Assembly: GCF_037975245.1 (NCBI RefSeq)
Contig: NC_092580.1
Location: forward strand, 25,710,501-25,774,500
Length of the DNA stretch: 64,000 nt
Reading direction: 5' to 3'
Origin: Apostichopus japonicus
Lineage: Eukaryota > Echinodermata > Holothuroidea > Aspidochirotida > Stichopodidae
Part shown: piece after piece, positions 29,015 to 42,215 of the stretch
Layout of the letters: each line of letters starts with the position of its first letter
Numbering within the stretch: the first letter of the stretch is position 1
Position numbers and translations under genes: made by a program
The notes under the pieces: generated by a model
Told to the model about the DNA's origin: nothing
What the model saw: the letters and a program-made list of their open reading frames with translations, nothing else
Databases searched by the model: none

Positions 29015-32000
29015 ATGAATACACATAAAATCCTATGCTTTCAAATATTTGATCCTAATGATAGCTCTAACCTACATATAGCTGCTTTCCCAGTTTCCCC
29101 CTCCAGCAATCCCCCACCCCCTCCCTTTTGCCCAACATTATGGTTCCACATATGGGTGGAGCCTGTAAAAGTTGGACAAGATCATTTTCTACACTGATGC
29201 ATTTGAGATTAAGCAGTTCATCAATTTGGAATGACATCAAAACTTTGAAACGGTGAAAATAAGATGGTCAAAAATTAATATTAGACTGTTCATTAAATTC
29301 TCACACACATTATGGGGACCCTAATAGTTGAAAAAAAAAAAAACCTTTGACATTACATTTAATATACATCACCTTAATCTATGCTGTTGGAAATGGTAAA
29401 AAAAATCTTTCTCAAACAATAGGAGAAAGCCATAACAGTGTACATCCCTATTTTCTCTATGATATATCAAATTGTATGAATACAGCACATGCAACAGCAT
29501 ATATATTCTGATTAGGGCTTTCCAATCATCCCCACCCCTCATTCCCACTCAACTAGTGAAATGACATCAAAACATTATTTATACATAATATCACATTATT
29601 AGGGCGTTATGGAGGTCTGACCCTGTATACGGTACCTGATTCCATAGTAACCCACACCACTTGCCACATGCAATGATCTAGATAGAGTGATAGTGTACAA
29701 ACTGTAATTTTCAGGACATATCAAACTTTACGTAGCAGGTAGAAAAGCAAATAGACGACCAATAGGGCAGCCAAGTCAATTGGACACCCCCCACCCCTCC
29801 CCGACCTTCCATCCCATTCAACAAGGATGAATACACATAAAATCCTATGCTTTCAAATATTTGATCCTAATGATAGCTCTAACCTACATATAGCTGCTTT
29901 CCCAGTTTCCCCCTCCAGCAACCCTCCCCCCCCCCCCGCTCCCTTTTGCCCAACATTATGGTTCCACATATGGGTGGAGCCTGTAAAAGTTGGACAAGAT
30001 CATTTTCTACACTGATGCATTTGAGATTAAGCAGTTCATCAATTTGGAATGACATCAAAACTTTGAAACGGTGAAAATAAGATGGTCAAAAATTAATATT
30101 AGACTGTTCATTAATTCTCACACACATTGGGACGATAATAGTTGAAAAAAAAAACCCTTTGACATTACATTTAATATACATCACCTTAATCTATGCTGTT
30201 GGAAATGGTAAAAAAAATCTTTCTCAAACAATAGGAGAAAGCCATAACAGTGTACATGCATCCCTATTTTCTCTATGATATATCAAATTGTATGAATACA
30301 GCACATGCAACAGCATATATATTCTGATTAGGGCTTTCCAATCATCCCCACCCCTCATTCCCACTCAACTAGTGAAATGACATCAAAACATTATTTATAC
30401 ATAATATCACATTATTAGGGCGTTATGGAGGTCTGACCCTGTATACGGTACCTGATTCCATAGTAACCCACACCACTTGCCACATGCAATGATCTAGATA
30501 GAGTGATAGTGTACAAACTGTAATTTTCAGGACATATCAAACTTTACGTAGCAGGTAGAAAAGCAAATAGACGACCAATAGGGCAGCCAAGTCAATTGGA
30601 CACCCTCCACCCCTCCCCAACCCTCCATCCCATTCAACAAGGATGAATACACATAAAATCCTATGCTTTCAAATATTTGATCCTAATGATAGCTCTAACC
30701 TACATATAGCTGCTTTCCCAGTTTCCCCCTCCAGCAACCCCCCCCCCTCCCTTTTGCCCAACATTATGGTTCCACATATGGGTGGAGCCTGTAAAAGTTG
30801 GACAAGATCATTTTCTACACTGATGCATTTGAGATTAAGCAGTTCATCAATTTGGAATGACATCAAAACTTTGAAATGGTGAAAATAAGATGGTCAAAAA
30901 TTAATATTAGACTGTTCATTAATTCTTACACACATTGGGACCCTAATAGTTGAAAAAAAAAACCTTTGACATTACATTTAATATACATCACCTTAATCTA
31001 TGCTGTTGGAAATGGTAAAAAAAATCTTTCTCAAACAATAGGAGAAAGCCATAACAGTGTACATGCATCCCTATTTTCTCTATGATATATCAAATTGTAT
31101 GAATACAGCACATGCAACAGCATATATATTCTGATTAGGGCTTTCCAATCATCCCCACCCCTCATTCCCACTCAACTAGTGAAATGACATCAAAACATTA
31201 TTTATACATAATATCACATTATTAGGGCGTTATGGAGGTCTGACCCTGTATACGGTACCTGATTCCATAGTAACCCACACCACTTGCCACATGCAATGAT
31301 CTAGATAGAGTGATAGTGTACAAACTGTAATTTTCAGGACATATCAAACTTTACGTAGCAGGTAGAAAAGCAAATAGACGACCAATAGGGCAGCCAAGTC
31401 AATTGGACACCCCCCACCCCTCCCCGACCCTCCATCCCATTCAACAAGGATGAATACACATAAAATCCTATGCTTTCAAATATTTGATCCTAATGATAGC
31501 TCTAACCTACATATAGCTGCTTTCCCAGTTTCCCCCTCCAGCAACCCTCCCCCCCGCTCCCTTTTGCCCAACATTATGGTTCCACATATGGGTGGAGCCT
31601 GTAAAAGTTGGACAAGATCATTTTCTACACTGATGCATTTGAGATTAAGCAGTTCATCAATTTGGAATGACATCAAAACTTTGAAACGGTGAAAATAAGA
31701 TGGTCAAAAATTAATATTAGACTGTTCATTAATTCTTACACACATTATGGGGACCCTAATAGTTGAAAAAAAAAAACCTTTGACATTACATTTAATATAC
31801 ATCACCTTAATCTATGCTGTTGGAAATGGTAAAAAAAATCTTTCTCAAACAATAGGAGAAAGCCATAACAGTGTACATGCATCCCTATTTTCTCTATGAT
31901 ATATCAAATTGTATGAATACAGCACATGCAACAGCATATATATTCTGATTAGGGCTTTCCATTCATCCCCACCCCTCATTCCCACTCAACTAGTGAAATG

Positions 32001-34686
32001 ACATCAAAACATTATTTATACATAATATCACATTATTAGGGCGTTATGAGGGTCTGACCCTGTATACGGTACCTGATTCCATAGTAACCCACACCACTTG
32101 CCACATGCAATGATCTAGATAGAGTGATAGTGTACAAACTGTAATTTTCAGGACATATCAAACTTTACGTAGCAGGTAGAAAAGCAAATAGGCGACCAAT
32201 AGGGCAGCCAAGTCAATTGGACACCCGAACCCCTCCCCTACCCTCCATCCCATTCAACAAGGATGAATACACATAAAATCCTATGCTTTCAAATATTTGA
32301 TCCTAATGATAGCTCTAACCTACATATAGCTGCTTTCCCAGTTTCCCCCTCCAGCAATCCCCCACCCCCTCCCTTTTGCCCAACATTATGGTTCCACATA
32401 TGGGTGGAGCCTGTAAAAGTTGGACAAGATCATTTTCTACACTGATGCATTTGAGATTAAGCAGTTCATCAATTTGGAATGACATCAAAACTTTGAAACG
32501 GTGAAAATAAGATGGTCAAAAATTAATATTAGACTGTTCATTAAATTCTCACACACATTATGGGGACCCTAATAGTTGAAAAAAAAAAAACCTTTGACAT
32601 TACATTTAATATACATCACCTTAATCTATGCTGTTGGAAATGGTAAAAAAAATCTTTCTCAAACAATAGGAGAAAGCCATAACAGTGTACATCCCTATTT
32701 TCTCTATGATATATCAAATTGTATGAATACAGCACATGCAACAGCATATATATTCTGATTAGGGCTTTCCAATCATCCCCACCCCTCATTCCCACTCAAC
32801 TAGTGAAATGACATCAAAACATTATTTATACATAATATCACATTATTAGGGCGTTATGGAGGTCTGACCCTGTATACGGTACCTGATTCCATAGTAACCC
32901 ACACCACTTGCCACATGCAATAGAGTGATAGTGTACAAACTGTAATTTTCAGGACATATCAAACTTTACGTAGCAGGTAGAAAAGCAAATAGACGACCAA
33001 TAGGGCAGCCAAGTCAATTGGACACCCCCCACCCCTCCCCGACCCTCCATCCCATTCAACAAGGATGAATACACATAAAATCCTATGCTTTCAAATATTT
33101 GATCCTAATGATAGCTCTAACCTACATATAGCTGCTTTCCCAGTTTCCCCCTCCAGCAACCCTCCCCCCCCCCCCCCCGCTCCCTTTTGCCCAACATTAT
33201 GGTTCCACATATGGGTGGAGCCTGTAAAAGTTGGACAAGATCATTTTCTACACTGATGCATTTGAGATTAAGCAGTTCATCAATTTGGAATGACATCAAA
33301 ACTTTGAAACGGTGAAAATAAGATGGTCAAAAATTAATATTAGACTGTTCATTAATTCTCACACACATTGGGACGATAATAGTTGAAAAAAAAAACCCTT
33401 TGACATTACATTTAATATACATCACCTTAATCTATGCTGTTGGAAATGGTAAAAAAAATCTTTCTCAAACAATAGGAGAAAGCCATAACAGTGTACATCC
33501 CTATTTTCTCTATGATATATCAAATTGTATGAATACAGCACATGCAACAGCATATATATTCTGATTAGGGCTTTCCAATCATCCCCACCCCTCATTCCCA
33601 CTCAACTAGTGAAATGACATCAAAACATTATTTATACATAATATCACATTATTAGGGCGTTATGGAGGTCTGACCCTGTATACGGTACCTGATTCCATAG
33701 TAACCCACACCACTTGCCACATGCAATGATCTAGATAGAGTGATAGTGTACAAACTGTAATTTTCAGGACATATCAAACTTTACGTAGCAGGTAGAAAAG
33801 CAAATAGACGACCAATAGGGCAGCCAAGTCAATTGGACACCCTCCACCCCTCCCCAACCCTCCATCCCATTCAACAAGGATGAATACACATAAAATCCTA
33901 TGCTTTCAAATATTTGATCCTAATGATAGCTCTAACCTACATATAGCTGCTTTCCCAGTTTCCCCCTCCAGCAACCCCCCCCCCCTCCCTTTTGCCCAAC
34001 ATTATGGTTCCACATATGGGTGGAGCCTGTAAAAGTTGGACAAGATCATTTTCTACACTGATGCATTTGAGATTAAGCAGTTCATCAATTTGGAATGACA
34101 TCAAAACTTTGAAATGGTGAAAATAAGATGGTCAAAAATTAATATTAGACTGTTCATTAATTCTTACACACATTGGGACCCTAATAGTTGAAAAAAAAAA
34201 CCTTTGACATTACATTTAATATACATCACCTTAATCTATGCTGTTGGAAATGGTAAAAAAAATCTTTCTCAAACAATAGGAGAAAGCCATAACAGTGTAC
34301 ATGCATCCCTATTTTCTCTATGATATATCAAATTGTATGAATACAGCACATGCAACAGCATATATATTCTGATTAGGGCTTTCCATTCATCCCCACCCCT
34401 CATTCCCACTCAACTAGTGAAATGACATCAAAACATTATTTATACATAATATCACATTATTCGGGCGTTATGAGGGTCTGACCCTGTATACGGTACCTGA
34501 TTCCATAGTAACCCACACCACTTGCCACATGCAATGATCTAGATAGAGTGATAGTGTACAAACTGTAATTTTCAGGACATATCAAACTTTACGTAGCAGG
34601 TAGAAAAGCAAATAGGCGACCAATAGGGCAGCCAAGTCAATTGGACACCCGAACCCCTCCCCTACCCTCCATCCCATTCAACAAGG
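29015..34686 (+). repeat. 4-unit sub-period (units at 29,015-30,643 resemble those at 32,263-33,880)
   Basis: Three consecutive units share characteristic C-tract forms with the three units starting 3.24 kb later. The first pair has CCCCCACCCCCTCCC. The second pair has CCCT, a long C run and GCTCCC. The third pair is preceded by CACCCTCCACCCCTCCCCAA. Offsets are 3,248, 3,238 and 3,237 bp. The deletion at 32,915 is absent from the earlier copy (29,675), so it arose after this duplication and before the 5,670-bp one. Confidence 0.65.
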
Positions 34687-36545
34687 ATGAATACACATAA
34701 AATCCTATGCTTTCAAATATTTGATCCTAATGATAGCTCTAACCTACATATAGCTGCTTTCCCAGTTTCCCCCTCCAGCAACCCCCCCCCCCCCCCGCTC
34801 CCTTTTGCCCAACATTATGGTTCCACATATGGGTGGAGCCTGTAAAAGTTGGACAAGATCATTTTCTACACTGATGCATTTGAGATTAAGCAGTTCATCA
34901 ATTTGGAATGACATCAAAACTTTGAAACGGTGAAAATAAGATGGTCAAAAATTAATATTAGACTGTTCATTAAATTCTCACACACATTATGGGGACCCTA
35001 ATAGTTGAAAAAAAAAACCTTTGACATTACATTTAATATACATCACCTTAATCTATGCTGTTGGAAATGGTAAAAAAAATCTTTCTCAAACAATAGGAGA
35101 AAGCCATAACAGTGTACATCCCTATTTTCTCTATGATATATCAAATTGTATGAATACAGCACATGCAACAGCATATATATTCTGATTATATATTCTGATT
35201 AGGGCTTTCCAATCATCCCCACCCCTCATTCCCACTCAACTAGTGAAATGACATCAAAACATTATTTATACATAATATCACATTATTAGGGCGTTATGGA
35301 GGTCTGACCCTGTATACGGTACCTGATTCCATAGTAACCCACACCACTTGCCACATGCAATGATCTAGATAGAGTGATAGTGTACAAACTGTAATTTTCA
35401 GGACATATCAAACTTTACGTAGCAGGTAGAAAAGCAAATAGACGACCAATAGGGCAGCCAAGTCAATTGGACACCCCCACCCCTCCCCGACCCTCCATCC
35501 CATTCAACAAGGATGAATACACATAAAATCCTATGCTTTCAAATATTTGATCCTAATGATAGCTCTAACCTACATATAGCTGCTTTCCCAGTTTCCCCCT
35601 CCAGCAACCCCCCCCCCCTCCCTTTTGCCCAACATTATGGTTCCACATATGGGTGGAGCCTGTAAAAGTTGGACAAGATCATTTTCTACACTGATGCATT
35701 TGAGATTAAGCAGTTCATCAATTTGGAATGACATCAAAACTTTGAAACGGTGAAAATAAGATGGTCAAAAATTAATATTAGACTGTTCAGTAATTCTCAC
35801 ACACATTGGGACCCTAATAGTTGAAAAAAAAAACCTTTGACATTACATCTAATATACATCACCTTAATCTATGCTGTTGGAAATGGTAAAAAAAATCTTT
35901 CTCAAACAATAGGAGAAAGCCATAAAAGTGTACATCCCTATTTTCTCTACAATATATCAAATTGTATGAATACAGCACATGCAACAGCATATATATTCTG
36001 ATTAGGGCTTTCCAATCATACCCACCCCTCATTCCCACTCAACTAGTGGAATGACATCAAAACATTATTTATACATAATATCACATTATTAGGGCGTTAT
36101 GAGGGTCTGACCCTGTATACGGTACCTGATTCCATAGTAACCCACACCACTTGCCACATGCAATGATCTAGATAGAGTGATAGTGTACAAACTGTAATTT
36201 TCAGGACATATCAAACTTTACGTAGCAGGTAGAAAAGCAAATAGACGACCAATAGGGCAGCCAAGTCAATTGGACACCCCCACCCCTCCCCTACCCTCCA
36301 TCCCATTCAACAAGGATGAATACACATAAAATCCTATGCTTTCAAATCTTTGATCCTAATGATAGCTCTAACCTACATATAGCTGCTTTCCCAGTTTCCC
36401 CCTTCAGCAATCCCCCCCCCCTTTTGCCCAACATTATGGTTCCACATATGGGTGGAGCCTGTAAAAGTTGGACAAGATCATTTTCTACACTGATGTATTT
36501 GAGATTAAGCAGTTCATCAATTTGGAATGACATCAAAACTTTGAA
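30876..36545 (+). repeat. 7-unit higher-order repeat, copy 1 (5,670 bp)
   Basis: The segment recurs exactly 5,670 bp downstream. Rare private variants occur in both copies at that offset: a deletion giving CATGCAATAGAGTG (32,915 and 38,585), TTATTCGGGCG in place of TTATTAGGGCG (about 34,460 and 40,130), a local duplication giving ATTCTGATTATATATTCTG (about 35,178 and 40,848), and TCAAATCTTTGATCC (36,345 and 42,015). Differences seen are single-base changes in poly-C or poly-A length. Breakpoints are uncertain by about 50 bp because adjacent unit sequence is identical. Confidence 0.92.
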
Positions 36546-39500
36546 ATGGTGAAAATAAGATGGTCAAAAATTAATATTAGACTGTTCATTAATTCTTACA
36601 CACATTGGGACCCTAATAGTTGAAAAAAAAAACCTTTGACATTACATTTAATATACATCACCTTAATCTATGCTGTTGGAAATGGTAAAAAAAATCTTTC
36701 TCAAACAATAGGAGAAAGCCATAACAGTGTACATGCATCCCTATTTTCTCTATGATATATCAAATTGTATGAATACAGCACATGCAACAGCATATATATT
36801 CTGATTAGGGCTTTCCAATCATCCCCACCCCTCATTCCCACTCAACTAGTGAAATGACATCAAAACATTATTTATACATAATATCACATTATTAGGGCGT
36901 TATGGAGGTCTGACCCTGTATACGGTACCTGATTCCATAGTAACCCACACCACTTGCCACATGCAATGATCTAGATAGAGTGATAGTGTACAAACTGTAA
37001 TTTTCAGGACATATCAAACTTTACGTAGCAGGTAGAAAAGCAAATAGACGACCAATAGGGCAGCCAAGTCAATTGGACACCCCCCACCCCTCCCCGACCC
37101 TCCATCCCATTCAACAAGGATGAATACACATAAAATCCTATGCTTTCAAATATTTGATCCTAATGATAGCTCTAACCTACATATAGCTGCTTTCCCAGTT
37201 TCCCCCTCCAGCAACCCTCCCCCCCGCTCCCTTTTGCCCAACATTATGGTTCCACATATGGGTGGAGCCTGTAAAAGTTGGACAAGATCATTTTCTACAC
37301 TGATGCATTTGAGATTAAGCAGTTCATCAATTTGGAATGACATCAAAACTTTGAAACGGTGAAAATAAGATGGTCAAAAATTAATATTAGACTGTTCATT
37401 AATTCTTACACACATTATGGGGACCCTAATAGTTGAAAAAAAAAAACCTTTGACATTACATTTAATATACATCACCTTAATCTATGCTGTTGGAAATGGT
37501 AAAAAAAATCTTTCTCAAACAATAGGAGAAAGCCATAACAGTGTACATGCATCCCTATTTTCTCTATGATATATCAAATTGTATGAATACAGCACATGCA
37601 ACAGCATATATATTCTGATTAGGGCTTTCCATTCATCCCCACCCCTCATTCCCACTCAACTAGTGAAATGACATCAAAACATTATTTATACATAATATCA
37701 CATTATTAGGGCGTTATGAGGGTCTGACCCTGTATACGGTACCTGATTCCATAGTAACCCACACCACTTGCCACATGCAATGATCTAGATAGAGTGATAG
37801 TGTACAAACTGTAATTTTCAGGACATATCAAACTTTACGTAGCAGGTAGAAAAGCAAATAGGCGACCAATAGGGCAGCCAAGTCAATTGGACACCCGAAC
37901 CCCTCCCCTACCCTCCATCCCATTCAACAAGGATGAATACACATAAAATCCTATGCTTTCAAATATTTGATCCTAATGATAGCTCTAACCTACATATAGC
38001 TGCTTTCCCAGTTTCCCCCTCCAGCAATCCCCCACCCCCTCCCTTTTGCCCAACATTATGGTTCCACATATGGGTGGAGCCTGTAAAAGTTGGACAAGAT
38101 CATTTTCTACACTGATGCATTTGAGATTAAGCAGTTCATCAATTTGGAATGACATCAAAACTTTGAAACGGTGAAAATAAGATGGTCAAAAATTAATATT
38201 AGACTGTTCATTAAATTCTCACACACATTATGGGGACCCTAATAGTTGAAAAAAAAAAAACCTTTGACATTACATTTAATATACATCACCTTAATCTATG
38301 CTGTTGGAAATGGTAAAAAAAATCTTTCTCAAACAATAGGAGAAAGCCATAACAGTGTACATCCCTATTTTCTCTATGATATATCAAATTGTATGAATAC
38401 AGCACATGCAACAGCATATATATTCTGATTAGGGCTTTCCAATCATCCCCACCCCTCATTCCCACTCAACTAGTGAAATGACATCAAAACATTATTTATA
38501 CATAATATCACATTATTAGGGCGTTATGGAGGTCTGACCCTGTATACGGTACCTGATTCCATAGTAACCCACACCACTTGCCACATGCAATAGAGTGATA
38601 GTGTACAAACTGTAATTTTCAGGACATATCAAACTTTACGTAGCAGGTAGAAAAGCAAATAGACGACCAATAGGGCAGCCAAGTCAATTGGACACCCCCC
38701 ACCCCTCCCCGACCCTCCATCCCATTCAACAAGGATGAATACACATAAAATCCTATGCTTTCAAATATTTGATCCTAATGATAGCTCTAACCTACATATA
38801 GCTGCTTTCCCAGTTTCCCCCTCCAGCAACCCTCCCCCCCCCCCCCCCCGCTCCCTTTTGCCCAACATTATGGTTCCACATATGGGTGGAGCCTGTAAAA
38901 GTTGGACAAGATCATTTTCTACACTGATGCATTTGAGATTAAGCAGTTCATCAATTTGGAATGACATCAAAACTTTGAAACGGTGAAAATAAGATGGTCA
39001 AAAATTAATATTAGACTGTTCATTAATTCTCACACACATTGGGACGATAATAGTTGAAAAAAAAAACCCTTTGACATTACATTTAATATACATCACCTTA
39101 ATCTATGCTGTTGGAAATGGTAAAAAAAATCTTTCTCAAACAATAGGAGAAAGCCATAACAGTGTACATCCCTATTTTCTCTATGATATATCAAATTGTA
39201 TGAATACAGCACATGCAACAGCATATATATTCTGATTAGGGCTTTCCAATCATCCCCACCCCTCATTCCCACTCAACTAGTGAAATGACATCAAAACATT
39301 ATTTATACATAATATCACATTATTAGGGCGTTATGGAGGTCTGACCCTGTATACGGTACCTGATTCCATAGTAACCCACACCACTTGCCACATGCAATGA
39401 TCTAGATAGAGTGATAGTGTACAAACTGTAATTTTCAGGACATATCAAACTTTACGTAGCAGGTAGAAAAGCAAATAGACGACCAATAGGGCAGCCAAGT

Positions 39501-42215
39501 CAATTGGACACCCTCCACCCCTCCCCAACCCTCCATCCCATTCAACAAGGATGAATACACATAAAATCCTATGCTTTCAAATATTTGATCCTAATGATAG
39601 CTCTAACCTACATATAGCTGCTTTCCCAGTTTCCCCCTCCAGCAACCCCCCCCCCTCCCTTTTGCCCAACATTATGGTTCCACATATGGGTGGAGCCTGT
39701 AAAAGTTGGACAAGATCATTTTCTACACTGATGCATTTGAGATTAAGCAGTTCATCAATTTGGAATGACATCAAAACTTTGAAATGGTGAAAATAAGATG
39801 GTCAAAAATTAATATTAGACTGTTCATTAATTCTTACACACATTGGGACCCTAATAGTTGAAAAAAAAAAACCTTTGACATTACATTTAATATACATCAC
39901 CTTAATCTATGCTGTTGGAAATGGTAAAAAAAATCTTTCTCAAACAATAGGAGAAAGCCATAACAGTGTACATGCATCCCTATTTTCTCTATGATATATC
40001 AAATTGTATGAATACAGCACATGCAACAGCATATATATTCTGATTAGGGCTTTCCATTCATCCCCACCCCTCATTCCCACTCAACTAGTGAAATGACATC
40101 AAAACATTATTTATACATAATATCACATTATTCGGGCGTTATGAGGGTCTGACCCTGTATACGGTACCTGATTCCATAGTAACCCACACCACTTGCCACA
40201 TGCAATGATCTAGATAGAGTGATAGTGTACAAACTGTAATTTTCAGGACATATCAAACTTTACGTAGCAGGTAGAAAAGCAAATAGGCGACCAATAGGGC
40301 AGCCAAGTCAATTGGACACCCGAACCCCTCCCCTACCCTCCATCCCATTCAACAAGGATGAATACACATAAAATCCTATGCTTTCAAATATTTGATCCTA
40401 ATGATAGCTCTAACCTACATATAGCTGCTTTCCCAGTTTCCCCCTCCAGCAACCCCCCCCCCCCCCGCTCCCTTTTGCCCAACATTATGGTTCCACATAT
40501 GGGTGGAGCCTGTAAAAGTTGGACAAGATCATTTTCTACACTGATGCATTTGAGATTAAGCAGTTCATCAATTTGGAATGACATCAAAACTTTGAAACGG
40601 TGAAAATAAGATGGTCAAAAATTAATATTAGACTGTTCATTAAATTCTCACACACATTATGGGGACCCTAATAGTTGAAAAAAAAAACCTTTGACATTAC
40701 ATTTAATATACATCACCTTAATCTATGCTGTTGGAAATGGTAAAAAAAATCTTTCTCAAACAATAGGAGAAAGCCATAACAGTGTACATCCCTATTTTCT
40801 CTATGATATATCAAATTGTATGAATACAGCACATGCAACAGCATATATATTCTGATTATATATTCTGATTAGGGCTTTCCAATCATCCCCACCCCTCATT
40901 CCCACTCAACTAGTGAAATGACATCAAAACATTATTTATACATAATATCACATTATTAGGGCGTTATGGAGGTCTGACCCTGTATACGGTACCTGATTCC
41001 ATAGTAACCCACACCACTTGCCACATGCAATGATCTAGATAGAGTGATAGTGTACAAACTGTAATTTTCAGGACATATCAAACTTTACGTAGCAGGTAGA
41101 AAAGCAAATAGACGACCAATAGGGCAGCCAAGTCAATTGGACACCCCCACCCCTCCCCGACCCTCCATCCCATTCAACAAGGATGAATACACATAAAATC
41201 CTATGCTTTCAAATATTTGATCCTAATGATAGCTCTAACCTACATATAGCTGCTTTCCCAGTTTCCCCCTCCAGCAACCCCCCCCCCCTCCCTTTTGCCC
41301 AACATTATGGTTCCACATATGGGTGGAGCCTGTAAAAGTTGGACAAGATCATTTTCTACACTGATGCATTTGAGATTAAGCAGTTCATCAATTTGGAATG
41401 ACATCAAAACTTTGAAACGGTGAAAATAAGATGGTCAAAAATTAATATTAGACTGTTCAGTAATTCTCACACACATTGGGACCCTAATAGTTGAAAAAAA
41501 AAACCTTTGACATTACATCTAATATACATCACCTTAATCTATGCTGTTGGAAATGGTAAAAAAAATCTTTCTCAAACAATAGGAGAAAGCCATAAAAGTG
41601 TACATCCCTATTTTCTCTACAATATATCAAATTGTATGAATACAGCACATGCAACAGCATATATATTCTGATTAGGGCTTTCCAATCATACCCACCCCTC
41701 ATTCCCACTCAACTAGTGGAATGACATCAAAACATTATTTATACATAATATCACATTATTAGGGCGTTATGAGGGTCTGACCCTGTATACGGTACCTGAT
41801 TCCATAGTAACCCACACCACTTGCCACATGCAATGATCTAGATAGAGTGATAGTGTACAAACTGTAATTTTCAGGACATATCAAACTTTACGTAGCAGGT
41901 AGAAAAGCAAATAGACGACCAATAGGGCAGCCAAGTCAATTGGACACCCCCACCCCTCCCCTACCCTCCATCCCATTCAACAAGGATGAATACACATAAA
42001 ATCCTATGCTTTCAAATCTTTGATCCTAATGATAGCTCTAACCTACATATAGCTGCTTTCCCAGTTTCCCCCTTCAGCAATCCCCCCCCCCTTTTGCCCA
42101 ACATTATGGTTCCACATATGGGTGGAGCCTGTAAAAGTTGGACAAGATCATTTTCTACACTGATGTATTTGAGATTAAGCAGTTCATCAATTTGGAATGA
42201 CATCAAAACTTTGAA
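36546..42215 (+). repeat. 7-unit higher-order repeat, copy 2 (5,670 bp)
   Basis: This is the direct tandem duplicate of the preceding block. The left junction lies between the TGATGTATTTG variant at about 36,496 and the GAAATGGTG variant at about 36,546, where the sequence switches from the end-type unit back to the start-type unit. On the right, identity with copy 1 is lost at 42,216 (GAAACGGTG in place of GAAATGGTG) and the next unit is a different type. Near-identity including rare variants points to a recent unequal crossover or an equivalent amplification. Confidence 0.92.
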
